The notes: generated by a model from the letters alone, not told the origin. DNA of 64,000 nt from Rhynchopus sp. YZ270_cl-10 (GCA_964035575.1 OZ037927.1:1054001-1118000); one strand, 5' to 3'; numbered from the stretch's first letter, positions 47,216 through 58,866 are shown. Numbers and translations are program-made.

Positions 47216-49339
47216 CCCCCCCCCCCCCCTTTTTTTTTGAGTACACTGCCAAGAGAGGGCTGTTGTATTTCAAGTCAACTTCCTTTTTTTTGTCCTTCGG
47301 TTCCACTATGAAAAGTCTCAAAATGTGTCAGCTTCCTGCACGATGACATTTTGGTATGGCATGGCGAGCAGTGTTATAAGCATTAACCCCCCCCTTTTTT
47401 TTTTTTGTGTTTGTCATTGCTTGCCCTATCATACCAAGTGTCATCATGCGATTTTTGTTTTTGTTTTTATTTTTTTTTGTGGTGACCAAACACGAGATAC
47501 TCAGGTCCATCATACCAACGTTTCTCCCCCTTTCCCCTCCTCCCCCTTTTATAAGATGCGAATGTGCACGTAAAGCATATGCATCTCTTAAAAATTTTTT
47601 TTTCTCATCTTTCACTAAGTTAAAATGTACGAGAGTTACACGAGTTTCTTTTTTGAGTCATGCTTTGCAGGTCTTTACTCTCCGTTACCATACGAGGGAG
47701 ATGCCTGTGGGTGCAGTCTTAACCATTTTTTTTTTCTCTTTTTTTTTTTGATGTGTGTGCACGAGAGGCACATCCCATCTTTCAAGCCTTCTTTTCTCTT
47801 TTTTTTTTTTTTTTTTTTTCCCTGCTTTCCGGTGATCATTAGAGTACGCGGGGATAAGAAGAGTACAGCCTCACCAACTTTTTTTCCTTTTCTGTCATAC
47901 TGTCTGCATCACTATGAGGCGATAGTTTACAGTTTACCAATTTTTTTTTATTTCTTCAGTGCCTTGCGTCCGCCGATGAACGGTGAGGCGTTTTTGCACC
48001 TTTTTCAACTTTCTCTTTAAAGTTTGGGTACATTTAGTGCACCCTATTATACCATCTATTCAGTAGAATAGTTAGTATATGAAACAACTTTCTCTTTCTT
48101 CCACCCTCCCCTCCGTTTGCTAAACAAACACAAACACAAACACAAAATAGCAAAAACAAAGAGTACAAACATAACAACAAACATTTTCAAACTCCCCTCC
48201 ATTTGTTTTAGTGTCGCCGTGCTACACATTTCGTCGATTACTATAAAAACAACCCCTTTTTTCCCCCTCTTTCTTTTGCTTGAACCTTTTTTTTTTGTAC
48301 AAGACAGTTGCCCACTCTCCACCCCCTTCCCCTCTCAGAGAGATATACTTCTGTTCTGTGCCTTCCCTCCACCCCCTGGTGTAACCTGATTGGGAGTTTG
48401 GGGTATAACGTAGAGTGACCTTTACACTTTTCGTTGTTTTGATAAAACAACTTGTTTGTCAATTCTAAAAAGAGTGGGCAGGCAAGCGCTTCGGGGCAAA
48501 CAAAAACGGAGGAAGCTTGTTTTTTTTTTGCAAAATTAGGTACACCAGAAACCACCATACCCTAGAAGGCCCCGAGAAGGACCTTTTTTTTTTTTTTACA
48601 CCTATTTTTTTTTGGGGGAAATCACACCACTTTTTTTCTTTTGTTCACTATTCCACCCGACCTGCTGGTATTCGCAGAATATACACACACATAACGGCTG
48701 AGTCGTTGTCAATCCCTTACCACCAGCAACCTTTATTTTCCCCCCTTTTCCACACCCCCTCCTTTTTTTTGTTTTGAGTTTAGCGAAGCAAAGAAAAAAA
48801 AAATGAATGGGGGTTTTGTATTTATTTTTACTTTCATGGTTTCGCGCCTGCTTCCTCAGGTGTACGCAGTTTGTTCAGGTTTTCCTAGTTTGCAGTTTCC
48901 TCTCCGTTCGTGGGATGGCAAGTGGGGAGGGAGTACTCGAGGGGCATTTCGTCGTATCATTGCTCGTCCTCTTTGTTTGGACTCAAAGAGGTTTCTTCTT
49001 CGGTAGTCAGTGGGGGCGTATTGCTGGTATGGCTGAAAGGGGGATGCTATTTTTGTGCTATTTTTGTGCTATTTTCTGCTATTCTGGGCATCTGGATTTT
49101 TTTTTGGTGCGGCTGAAGGGAGGTGCTATTTTGTGCTACTTTCTGGCTATTTTCTGCTATTTTGGGGGTCGTCAGCCACACCAATTGCAGTAAATAAAAA
49201 AAATATCACCACAGAAGAAACATTACACACTTTACGCACAAAGCCAAACACAACAGACACACTCAGTTATTCTCCACCCCCCAAACCTTTTTTTCCTCAT
49301 CCATATTTTTATTTTTTTTACACCTCCCCCCACTTCCCC
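47216..49339 (+). other. Intergenic, sense-repeat and polypyrimidine rich
   Basis: No gene. Sense-oriented repeats: GAGAGGGCTGTTGTATTTCA (47,255), GATACTCAGGTCCATCATAC (47,494), TTCAGTAGAATAGTTAG (48,058), TCCGCCGATGAACGG (47,970), AACTTGTTTGTCAATTCT (48,448) and the 150-bp unit at 49,028-49,188. Confidence 0.55.
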
Positions 49340-49882
49340 ATGGCCGCACTGCTCTGCTGCTTAATGGTCGCAGCGAGTGTCGAGAAGTTTGAATCCTTGC
49401 AGGAGGTTGTAGGGCACTATGCACTGAAGAGCTGCCAGCGTGTGGCACGCAAGGATGCACACAGTAGAACACAGACGTTGAAGATGCTGGAGGCGTGCGA
49501 CACGCTTGCGGACCGTCTCGAGCATATGATAGCGGTGAGTGGCGATGATGCAATGATACAGCTGCACAACCGAGGCAAGGATGAGTCGGGCACAGTGCGG
49601 AAGACGGTCACAAAGAAGCGTGGTGCGCGGCCGTCGAAGGAGTACTACCGTGAGGTGATCCGCACAGCCACCACAGGGGCGCACCACCAGCAGCTGCTCA
49701 AGATGGTCCGCAAGGCGGCAGAGTGGCTGCTAGCGCAGCATGTGTGTCCTCCGGTGGAGCAGATCAGCGCACACCTGCAGCCAGATGTCGGGCAGTGGCT
49801 CATCAATGTTGCAAGCAAAAGCGACCCTCGCGTGACCTCCAAAGAGATGCGAGACGAAGAAGAGGAGGAATTGTTAGATTGA
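49340..49882 (+). CDS. Unknown 180-aa protein with acidic tail
   Basis: GC-rich single exon in AT-rich flanks. The frame is open further upstream, but that part covers a dispersed repeat. ATG at 49,340 directly follows a TTTTTTT/CCTCCCCCCACTTCCCC tract, as seen at other starts here. The product looks mostly helical (FESLQEVVGHYALKSCQRVA; TLKMLEACDTLADRLEHMIA), has a basic stretch with KTVTKKRGARPSK, and ends with DEEEEELLD. I do not recognise the family. A small nuclear or cytosolic adaptor is possible but unsupported. Confidence 0.7.
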   Translation: MAALLCCLMVAASVEKFESLQEVVGHYALKSCQRVARKDAHSRTQTLKMLEACDTLADRLEHMIAVSGDDAMIQLHNRGKDESGTVRKTVTKKRGARPSKEYYREVIRTATTGAHHQQLLKMVRKAAEWLLAQHVCPPVEQISAHLQPDVGQWLINVASKSDPRVTSKEMRDEEEEELLD

Positions 49883-49904
49883 AAAAAAAAATTGGCCAAA
49901 CTTT

Positions 49905-50170
49905 TTTATTCCTACGAAAGCTTTGCTTTAAAGGAGAAATAGTATTACCGGGGTACGGTCGTCAAATCCTCCCTCAAACAGGAAGATTTGTGCAATCAAC
50001 GAAACAACGTTACTTTACCTACCCCGATCCTACTATTTCCCCTCTCCCTTTTTACTTGTGAACACGTGTGTGTTTGAAAGCAAATGCGGGTGGTTTCCAA
50101 GAACGGAACATAGCCCACATATATGTGTGTTTGATAACTAATAGGGGGTAATTCTTGCGCAGAATATGGC
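49905..50170 (+). repeat. AAGGAGAAATAGTA hairpin repeat plus TTTGATAACTAATAGGGG unit
   Basis: The first part copies 23,583-23,720. The second part carries GTTTGAAAGCAAATGCGGG, CATAGCCCACATATATGTG and GTGTTTGATAACTAATAG, shared with 56,030-56,280 (same strand) and with three inverted pieces at 52,455-52,640. Confidence 0.7.
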
Positions 50171-50745
50171 CCCAATGTTTGTGAGGTCTGCCATCATGCC
50201 ATCATGCCATCTGCTATTCCGCGCGACCTTTTTTGCCTTTAACTCTATCCCCTCTCTTTGCTCCTACCATTTGACAGCCCTTCTCTTCTGTACACTTCTC
50301 TTACGAGTCGTGCGAAAGGCAGTAAATAACCGCAAAAAAAGATATATTGCCAACCTAACGAAAACATACAGGCACATTCCCCACACCCCTTCTGCCCCTC
50401 TTTTCTTAAATTTACGCACACCACTTTAAGCGGAAAGTGTCACGTCGGTTCACTCACCCAAACCATGCTCTGCCCCAACAGGTAAGATAGTGTTGAAACG
50501 TCAACGCATCAAACAACCACAAGAACGGGGGGTGAACGACAAGCAACACTTTTTAAAATTTGTCTTTACCCTATTACCCAAACCTCATGCACATTAGTTA
50601 AGGTGACTAAGCACGAGAGGCTTAGGATCATATTATAAACTTTTCTTAGTTATTGCCCTTCTTCTCACTAACACACAAAAAAATAACAAAATCTTCCTAA
50701 AAAACCCCCCTTTCCCCACCACCTCCACCAACAGCACTGTACCAC

Positions 50746-51971
50746 ATGGCGTTGTTCGATGACAGCAACAATGACCTGTCAGAGGCCCTGCGCGGTGCAG
50801 GGGAGAACGACTACGTGGACGGCTGCATGCGCCGCATCGGGGCGATGAAGGGCGTCAAGGGCACGATCCTCCTCAACTCAGAGTGCCTCCCACTACGGTG
50901 CTCCTTCGAGGACACCGACCAGCAGACCATCTTCAAGTACATGAGTGCCGTCAACCAGCTTGTCCTCGGTGTGACGACAGCCCTCCGATCGCTAGACAAA
51001 ATAGAACCAGAGGCCTGGGGGACAATGGAGCAAGGGCTCAAATGCCTCCGGGTGCGGTCAAAAAAGGTGTGCCTTTTTTGGTAATTTCGAAATTTGTGTA
51101 ATTTTTATTTTTATTTTTTTTTGAGTTGCAGGAGGATGTCAAAAAAGGTGTTCAGGGTGTCATTTGAATGACATATTTTCTCCCCCCTCCCATGTGGCAG
51201 CTCCAACAAACAGTGAAAGGGGAGGGGGGATCCAAATAGAGGGGACAACAAACGAGGTTGTAATGTCCCCTCATTTGACCAGTCTTGCCTTTGCACGAAC
51301 TTTTTTTTGTGCCCATTTCGGTCGTCCTATGCTTTACATCAGATATACCCACACCACACCAAGGAGCTATGTTTTGTGTGAATTTATAGATGTAAGTGAA
51401 GGGGTGGTGGTGCAGGCCTATTCATCTGACAATAACATCCTCTTGTAGGTGAAAACATACCACATAAAAAGAAGGATGGGATGGTACTCCCGACGAGGTG
51501 TATCACGAAGTACGCAAGAAGTACGCAAAGGACCATTTTCAGGAGTACCATGGGAACATTTTTTTATTGATTCCCTCCTCCTAATGCTATCAATTTGTTG
51601 ATTGATATTATGTTGAAATACTTTTAGGTGAGACTAACTCCGAGATGCTAAGGTTCATCTTATGAGCTCTTCTTTCCTTCTTTCTATGCTATATATCAGA
51701 CATACCCACGCCACACCAGGGGCTATGTTCTGCGCAAGAATTACCCTTATAAGGCATCTACTCCACACCCCCTTTCCCCTTTACAAAGTACAATGAAATA
51801 CAATACAAAACAAACAGAGTAGCAAAAACAAAAAAAAAAAAAACAAAAACTGAGCAAAAGTTGAAACAAACTTTTCAAACCCCCTTTCCCCACATACAGA
51901 ACGAAATCCTCGTGATGCCAGGCGACGAATACACATTGGTAGTGGTGCAGGATCTCAACAGCTTTGACTAG
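50746..51971 (+). CDS. DYNLRB: Roadblock/LC7 dynein light chain (two exons)
   Basis: Exon 1 50,746-51,066, intron 51,067-51,899 (GTGTGC..ACAG, 833 bp, phase 0), exon 2 51,900-51,971; 130 aa. The body reads GVKGTILLNSECLPLRCSFE, MSAVNQLVLGVTTALRSLD, CLRVRSKK, then after splicing NEILVMPGDEYTLVVVQDLN, the canonical roadblock fold with the RSKKNEI motif at the junction. It binds dynein intermediate chain, so it serves cytoplasmic and/or axonemal dynein. The start is preceded by CACCACCTCCACCAACAGCA. The 30-aa N-terminal lead is longer than in the human ~96-aa form. The intron contains an AAGGTTCATCTTATGAGC repeat copy (51,648) and ATGCTATCAATTTGTTGA (51,585). Confidence 0.92.
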
Positions 51972-54342
51972 GGCTGAGAGACGGGTGTGATGGGGGGGGT
52001 GGGGTGTGCGGGGCACACACAGCCATGCTGTCCAAGAAAAAGCAGATGTGGGGTAGGTAGGGCACTAGCCTGGTTCTCAGCCCAATGTCCTTTGCCATGT
52101 CTGTCTTTTCTCTCTTCTCGCCTGTTTCCTCCTCTTTTTTTTCTCTTGTTCCCCGTTTTTTTGTGCCATTGTGCTGTTTTCATGTTGTGTCTGCGTCCGC
52201 AAAGACGTGAGCACATGTGTGTACATCACCACCTCGCTTGCTGTGGGGTTGGTTTCCGTAGTATATGAATGTACACTGTGCAAGACACACTTTTTGCAGC
52301 ACTTTCCGTTAGAACAGATGCAAACAAGATATGCGCAGTTAACCAGGTTGTCACAAGGTGGCAGGACGGCTTCCTGCTTTGTACGTTGTGTGTATCCCCC
52401 ATGTGTCTACAAAGCAGTTCTGCATTGCCTTCGAAGAGGGGGGGGCAACAAGGAACGCAAATGCACACATATATGTGGGCTATGTGCCACCTTAGAAACT
52501 ACCCGCATTTGCTTTCAAACACACATGTTTTGGGCAAATGAGCAAATGTTCCGCTTCTTAGGGGACTACCCAGTGTGCTTTCAAACACATATGGGATGTG
52601 TGTATTGTGCCGTTCTTAGGAACTATTCGTGATTGCGTTTTCAAACGTACGCACCCATAAATCAACAGCGCACAACAGTGCGCTCTTTCTCTTCTTCCCA
52701 GGGAATTACCCCAACACAAAAAAAAAAAAAACCAACCCCCCTCCCCAGGGAAGTTCCTAAGTGGGACCGAGAACATGAAATTCTGGATTTTAGTTTTTTT
52801 TTCCTTTTTTTTTTTCCTTTTTTCCTTAGGGGGCTTTCTTGTGGTTTCTGGTGGGTTTCACTGTAGGTGACACACCACCAGTGTGGTGAAATGGTCGAAA
52901 CTCTCAAAAGCAAGAGTTTTCAGGGGGCAAGAAAAAAAAAATTGACACCAAAATCCTGCACCATCCAGGGCTGTACCCCCAATTTTTTTTTGCCTGCGGC
53001 GCCATTTTTCATTTTTTGCTCTGCAAAAAAGGGTTCGTTGGAAGCTAGATTTTTACACCGTACCCAAAAATTTTTGCCTGCGGCGCCATTTATATTATTT
53101 TTTGCTCCGCAAAAAGAGAAGTGCAAACGCCTCACCATTCATCGGCGGAAGCACTGGCTCCACGGGTTATCGAACCCCAGAGAGCACTTCATTGGCATGC
53201 ACACGGTTGCCACGAGGGAGCGTATGCCGGTACAAAATCACTGCCCCATCCAAATAATATTCCCAACGTCTTTGGGGATCCCCTTGCATTTTGCAGCCAA
53301 AATGCAACTAGACCAAAGCTGCAAAAAGTTCCGCGCGCGTGTAGCGCGCCCGGGTTTGGGACCCCTTTTTGAATTTCGAGGGGCGGTTAAAGTGGCCCAG
53401 AATCACAGTTCTGACACTCATTTAGCATTGTGAGCAACGCACTAGTGGTCGTAACCAAAATTTATATCAATCAAGAACTTGTCCATTTTCTCGAAATGAC
53501 CCCACTACAGTGAGGGTAGAGCTCGGAAAGCCCGAAAAAGGGCAAAAAACCCCACCCAAAAAAAAGGAAAAAAACGGGAACATAAATCCAGAATTTTGCT
53601 GTTTTTTCCGAGAACAAGGGGCAACCCTGCCCCTCCCCTAAACCGGTTTTTCTAACACACACACTATTCAGATATTTTTTAGTAAGAACGAAAAAAAAAG
53701 GCTAAAAGTAAAAAAAGGTCCTCACCCCCCAGTCTTTCTTTTCATCTTTCATCTTTCATCTTTCTTCATCAAATTTTCTTCCCTCCCGCACCCTTTTTTT
53801 AGATGTAAACTACGAAATGGATTGGTCACGCAGACTTAAAGTCATCCTTTGTAGGACTGCATGGTTGGGTGTCCACCCCCCAGTACAGCCGGTCATTGTA
53901 CCGAAGGTACACTGTTCACGAGAGGGTTTTTGTATTTCATATCAACCTTTTTCCACACACCCCCACCCCACAACAAGAACCACACCCCCCCATTTAGCAC
54001 TACACCGACACATCCCCCTCTCCCTTTCCCCCCTTTTTCTGTTATTGTAACACAGTAAACACCTTTTTTTCCATTTCATTTTCCTTAGGGTGACTACACC
54101 AAATAAACCCTCCCCTCCAAAATAGAACACACTACCTACATTTGAGTACAACTCTTTTTATCTTCCAGAAGCAATTCTTACAACAAATTAGACGAAATTT
54201 TCCTTTTTCCTTTTCTTTTTCCTGTGAAGAAAAGAACCGTGGCTATTATCTAGTGAATAGTAGTCTATAATCAAACAAAAAACTTCCTTTTCCTTTTCTT
54301 TTCCTTGACATTTTTTTTTCATAATTTTCTTATTTCTCTTAT
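51972..54342. other. Intergenic region with transposon fragments
   Basis: 52,170-52,640 holds inverted pieces of the 50,066 repeat, so the 153-aa frame there is not credible. 52,960-53,640 is a mosaic of mobile-DNA units (GCGGAGC and GGCGCCGCAGGC on the minus strand, CATTTTGCAGCC shared inverted with 6,480-6,550, one CCCCACTACAG unit). The 170-bp repeat lies at 53,801, and CGTGGCTATTATCTAGTG at 54,238, about 60 bp before the P2X-like gene, as also at 20,412 and 22,131. Confidence 0.55.
53118..53232 (-). repeat. Candidate tRNA-related SINE copy
   Basis: On the minus strand GCTCCCTCGTGGCAACCGTG opens a ~65-nt tRNA-like stretch containing the B-box-like GGGGTTCGATAACCC and closing GTGGAGCCA, with GCTCC pairing GGAGC. 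It continues into AGTGCTTCCGCCGATGAATG and GTGAGGCGTTTGCAC, the same body found without this head at 19,824, 47,957 and 60,283 (+ strand). The D-arm is abnormal, so this is not an intact tRNA gene. Confidence 0.4.
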
Positions 54343-55995
54343 ATGGGACTTGACTTCGACGCAGACGATGTCTTTGCATACAAAGTTCCCCGCAGGGTTA
54401 TCATACGCGATCGATGGCTGGGCATTGCAAGAATTCTAATTTTAATAGGTCTCTTTGTATACGTCGTGATATACGAGGTGATTATTCAGCGAGGATATTT
54501 ACAGAAGGACGAGCCTTTTGGCCTGGCAACTATGTCCATCCGCAAGGCAGGCGACGGAAGCGCTGCACACTGCTGCTCCGGCGCCTCCTGCCCCACCGAC
54601 CGCATTAAGCTCGAATGTGTCTCCTGGGACCGCCACAACATCCTCTACCCGCCCACCGAGGAGTACTCCATCCTCATCACCACCCGCGTCTCCGTCAGCA
54701 CCTCCCAAGAACTCCCCCCTACCTGCCGTCTCAACTCCTCCTCCAGTCCATGCCCCCCTTGGGAGACCAATACCATTACTCCATACTATACAAAGGGGGT
54801 AGAGGAAATGACGATCCGTGTAGACCACAATGTGTATGGTAGGTCAACGAATAAGATCATTCGATCGCAGGAGATGGATAAAGGGACGATGGTGGATTGG
54901 GATGATGAGACCCTGTATACGTTTTGTGGAGGGTTGGGGAATGGGTTTGCAGTTCCAGTATCGGCAGTGTCGAGTACCGAGTGTACTGAGGCAGATCGCA
55001 ACAGAATTGGGGATGTGTTTACAGTACGGCAGATTTTAACGTTGGCGGGGGTATCGTCGTTGGATTCCTTCGTCGCAGACATCGAACCCAAAGGAGAAAA
55101 CACTCCGGCGACCGCTAGCAGTGACAGCATCCGATACGACGGCATTGTGATCTTAGTACTAATTGGCTATGACGGGCACGGCATGGATACGGAGCTTACC
55201 TATAAATATCGGGCCTTCCCTTTAAAGGGTTTGGACTTCAAAACCGAGCAGGTATACTACAATGAACTTCCAAACGGGAACATCCAGAGGGTGGTGTGGA
55301 ACCGCCATGGTGTGCGGGTGATCATCTCCTCTGCAGGGTTTGTGGCCAGCTTTTCGTTTGTAGAATTGATGAAGACGTTGATGGTGGCGAGTGGGTTGTT
55401 GTCTGTTGCGAAATTCATCGTTGAAGTGATATTAATCCGCATGCTACCGTTCTCAAGCGTCTACAAAAGATACCGCGATGTTAAAACCGTTGATTTCTCT
55501 GACTACAGCAAGGAACAACTCAAACAACTAACAGACGACGACTTCTCCATGGGTGTCGTACGAAGAGACGCAGACGTCACCGGCGCGATCAACCCCGACA
55601 GCGAAACCGAAATCGGCGACAAACTCGACAGCAAAGTCAACGAGGTGAAAGCACAGCACCCTCTCCCGGGGGCACACCACAGCCCACACCCCCTCGCTAC
55701 CTCCGGCAGCAGTGCCTCCAGCCCAGCCTCCTTCCCACACAACGGCGGCATGTACGAACAGCCGCTTCTCCCCAAAGCCCACGACCACGCAGGGGCAGGC
55801 CAATACCCCCCATCCCCTCCTGCCGGCGGTCCAGGGGCTGCACCTCGTGTATCACACCCTGACCACAACGCATTCGGCCCACCTCCTCCAGTACCACAGC
55901 ATCAAGGACAACCTGGTGGACCCCATGCAAATCAATACCAAGGGAGGAAACAGCCCTCCTTCAACTCCCCGATGGTGTCGATGGGTAAAATATGA
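54343..55995 (+). CDS. P2X-family ATP-gated cation channel
   Basis: 550 aa, intronless. Topology fits P2X: short cytosolic N-terminus (YKVPRRVIIRDRWLG), TM1 at ~25-48, ectodomain to ~330, TM2 at ~340-367, cytosolic tail. YEVIIQRGYLQKDEP then MSIRKAGDG aligns with the post-TM1 WEKGYQ.(T/S)D...T.K.KG block, and RVVWNRHGVRVIISSAGF with the pre-TM2 ..K.YGIRF.v...G.aG.F block that carries ATP-contact residues. After TM2 comes YKRYRDVKTVDF. Protist P2X channels often act on contractile vacuoles or the surface; location here is unknown. The last ~150 residues are a Pro/His/Gly-rich tail, longer than usual. The start follows TTATTTCTCTTAT directly. Confidence 0.85.
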   Translation: MGLDFDADDVFAYKVPRRVIIRDRWLGIARILILIGLFVYVVIYEVIIQRGYLQKDEPFGLATMSIRKAGDGSAAHCCSGASCPTDRIKLECVSWDRHNILYPPTEEYSILITTRVSVSTSQELPPTCRLNSSSSPCPPWETNTITPYYTKGVEEMTIRVDHNVYGRSTNKIIRSQEMDKGTMVDWDDETLYTFCGGLGNGFAVPVSAVSSTECTEADRNRIGDVFTVRQILTLAGVSSLDSFVADIEPKGENTPATASSDSIRYDGIVILVLIGYDGHGMDTELTYKYRAFPLKGLDFKTEQVYYNELPNGNIQRVVWNRHGVRVIISSAGFVASFSFVELMKTLMVASGLLSVAKFIVEVILIRMLPFSSVYKRYRDVKTVDFSDYSKEQLKQLTDDDFSMGVVRRDADVTGAINPDSETEIGDKLDSKVNEVKAQHPLPGAHHSPHPLATSGSSASSPASFPHNGGMYEQPLLPKAHDHAGAGQYPPSPPAGGPGAAPRVSHPDHNAFGPPPPVPQHQGQPGGPHANQYQGRKQPSFNSPMVSMGKI

Positions 55996-57047
55996 TGAGG
56001 GAAAGGGAAAGGGGGAAGGGGAAGGGGGGTGTGTTTGATAACTAATAGGGGGGCAATGCTTGCGCAGGATATGGCCACCAAAGGGGTGGGTGTGTGTGTG
56101 TTTGATAACGGACGTAGAGTGGGTAACGCCTGAGCGGAGTAGAGCCCACTTTGTGTGTGTGTTTGATAACTATTAGGGGGTAATGCTTGCGCAGGGTATA
56201 GTGGTATGGTCCCAAGAGGTGGGTGGGTGTGTGTGTTTGATAACTAGTAGGGGTAATTCTTGCTCAGAATATGGCCCCAATGTGTATGTGTGTATGTGTG
56301 TATGTGTGTGGGTATTTGATATAGAAGGGGTATTGTGGTAAGGTGGTGGAGTGGGGCAGTGAGGAGCAGGGGGGGGTGGTCGGTATTGACAACGTTCACT
56401 TATCTTCGCAGAGAGGGCACGGCAGAGGGTGTGGAGGAGTAAAAGGGTAGGGAGGGGGTAGGGGGGGTTGGGGAGGGAGGGACGCACGACGATGCTTGAC
56501 ACGAGATGTGCATGTGGTCAAATGTTAGGATTTTTCATGTGTCACTATACATCTACAAATTATTTGTCATGTTATGGCAAGTGTAGTAGTGCGGGAAGGT
56601 TGAGGTTATGTGGAAGGAAATACAAATATTATTAGATAGGATGTCTTTTCTTCCTAGTGTGTGTGTCTTTTTTGTTTTTGTTTATGTTTTTGTCTTTTGC
56701 AGAGAGTCTGTTTTCTTTCGACTAAGATGCGTTTCAGCACGTTTCAGCTGCTATTCTTTTTTGAAATTGTTGTCATATTTTTTTTTTGGTGTCCTGCGTG
56801 ATGATGTTGTTGTGTACAAACACCATAAGAGCACCTAACGCTTGTCGTTCGGAGGGTTGTGCTTCTTTTGGTCAAAAAACGTTTCAAAAAAAAATCGAAA
56901 AAACCTAAATTCTATGATACAGTGGTGTACGTTTCAACGTCTCTTTTGATTACTAGACGTTTACGTGAGTAAAGAACTACATTTGTTTTTTTTTTGGAGG
57001 TGCTTAGGGTCATCTTATAAACCTCTCTTTTTTAAATGGGTCCGTTT

Positions 57048-57252
57048 CATAGGTTTTGAACGCGCGTCCCCATTTTTTAGGGCGTTTTTTTTTTTCCGGA
57101 CAGGCGCGATTTGAAAAAAAAATGAAATTCACGATTTTCAAACTTAATTTTCACGCGCGCGCGTTTTTTTTTTTTTTTCCTCTCGATTTTTGGTTTGAGT
57201 GTTTTTTTTTTTTTTCTCTTTCTCCTTCTCGAAAGCGCGCTCAAAACCTATG
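57048..57252. mobile_element. 205-bp MITE with CATAGGTTTTGA ends
   Basis: CATAGGTTTTGAACGCGCG and CGCGCTCAAAACCTATG are inverted ends. The interior is T-rich with CGCGCGCG runs. No clear target duplication. Confidence 0.65.
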
Positions 57253-58826
57253 TTTTGTTTTTCAGTTTCCCCCCCCTCTTTGTTTCCCACTTACCCCCCC
57301 TTTGTCCATTTCCCAACTTACCCGTCTTCCAATTTCATTTGCAAGCAGTTGTTTTTTTCCCTCAGTTTTTTTTTTTTAAAGGTACACTGTCACGCGAGGG
57401 CTTTGTATTTCACCTCTACTTTTTTTCCAGTTTCCCCCCTTCAGATGTTGTGTGTGTGCGAGAGTGAGGCTCATTCATCTTTACAAGTGTTCTTCCTTTC
57501 TCTTCAATACAACGTTGTTTACAACAAACCACCTGATTTTTCCCTGAAATTTTTTTGTGAGTTTTGGTAGTGTTTAAATACCACCAAAAAGCTTCGCACA
57601 AAAAAAAATTCAGGCGAAATTGGGTGGACAAATACAAAATATGCCACACACACAGAGCACAGAAATAACGAAATATGTGGGGGTTTTTTTTTTGTGATTT
57701 ACTATGTGTTTTTTTTTTGTTAGACCGACCATCGTACTTGCAGACCAGAGGTGGGTCTGTGCAACGAGATGGTTAGGTTCATCTTGGACAGTTCGTTATG
57801 TGTTGTTGTTATTCTTCAAAGTGTTCCGTTCTTTGTTACTATACGTATGTGAGGCATGTGCGTCTTGAGCTTCTCTTTGAAACCCCCTTTTTTTTTACGC
57901 ACACTACTTTGTGAGCGGAAAGTGTCACGAAAGTGTCACGTCGTTCACTCACCCAAACCGTGCTCCGCAGCACCACCACCCAACAGGTGATTTTTAGTGT
58001 GTGTGGAAGCGTCAACGCATCAAACAACTACAAGAAGGGGGGGGTGAGGGAACGACAAAGTGACACTTTTTACCATTCCTTTTTAAGGGTACATTTTTAG
58101 CACTCTTAGTATGTACCTTCTTTTCGTCAGAAAAGAATGTCTATGAACCAATACCATTCCTTTTTAAGGAACAGAGCAATGTACGGTTCCTGGAACAGCT
58201 CCAAGAAAAATGGAGTCGGTGGGCTTAATAGGAAGTTGCCTTTTCCTAAACGCACACACAACTGGCAAAAGAAAAGGGGGAGGTGTCGTCACTCAACCTA
58301 TATCAGTGAAATACTATTGCTTACCAATGGTACACTCCAATACTCCCCTCTTTATTTGTTTTGTCTTATTTTTGTTATGTCCCATGATGATAGTCTAAAA
58401 TAAAACAAAATTTTTTCTCGTTAGTACTGAATATGGCAGCGGCTGTTTACCACAACAGCTGTAATCCAATGAAGTGGGTGTAGATGCAAAAATATACAAA
58501 AAAAAGGGCTTTCAACCAAACACATTGAACACATACCCCCCCCCCGGGGACTTCCGGCGATTTGTCGACACGAAAAAAAAAGCCATTTTTTCCTCCACAC
58601 GAAGTGTGTTTAGAAACCAGACAAAAAGAAAGCCAACATTTGCCTTGTTAACGACTTATCCATTTCTTTTTTCACATCATTTCACTGTACGCCAAATCAG
58701 GATTTCACCTTTTTGGGCTTGCGTTCAACGAAAATACGTCTTCTTTTCCTTTTATCTGTCAAGATCAGTTGGAGGGTATAATTGTCTGGTTTTCCAATAC
58801 ATTTTCATCTCCCCCCTCCTACACCA

Positions 58827-58861
58827 GGTACACTGTCACGAGAGGGCTGTTGTATTTTCAA
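58827..58861 (+). promoter_or_regulatory. Repeat-derived leader of the DUF218 gene
   Basis: GGTACACTGTCACGAGAGGG and CTGTTGTATTTTCA match the tail of the 170-bp repeat exactly in register and end 5 bp before the ATG at 58,867. A polypyrimidine tract (CATCTCCCCCCTCCTACACC) precedes it. The repeat therefore supplies most or all of a short 5' leader. Any regulatory role is inference. Confidence 0.45.
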
Positions 58862-58866
58862 TAACG

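Larger units (their letters stand above)
55996..58866 (+). other. Intergenic: tandem TTTGATAAC units and mixed repeats
   Basis: 56,030-56,290 has four ~70-bp tandem units of GTTTGATAACTAATAGGGG, GCAATGCTTGCGCAG, ATGGCC and GTGTGTG. Further on: a 205-bp MITE (57,048), GTACACTGTCACGCGAGGG (57,380), GATGGTTAGGTTCATCTT (57,768), AAAGTGTCACGTCGTTCACT (57,926) and the tail of the 170-bp repeat ending 5 bp before the next ATG. No coding region. Confidence 0.6.

Noticed and set aside
52171-52632. 153-aa cysteine-rich frame downstream of the roadblock gene
   Set aside because: Its second half consists of inverted copies of the TTTGATAAC/CATATATGTGGG repeat. No domain is recognised.
53160-53232. Functional tRNA gene on the minus strand
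   Set aside because: Only about 65 nt, a 5-bp acceptor pairing and no regular D-arm. A tRNA-derived repeat is more likely.
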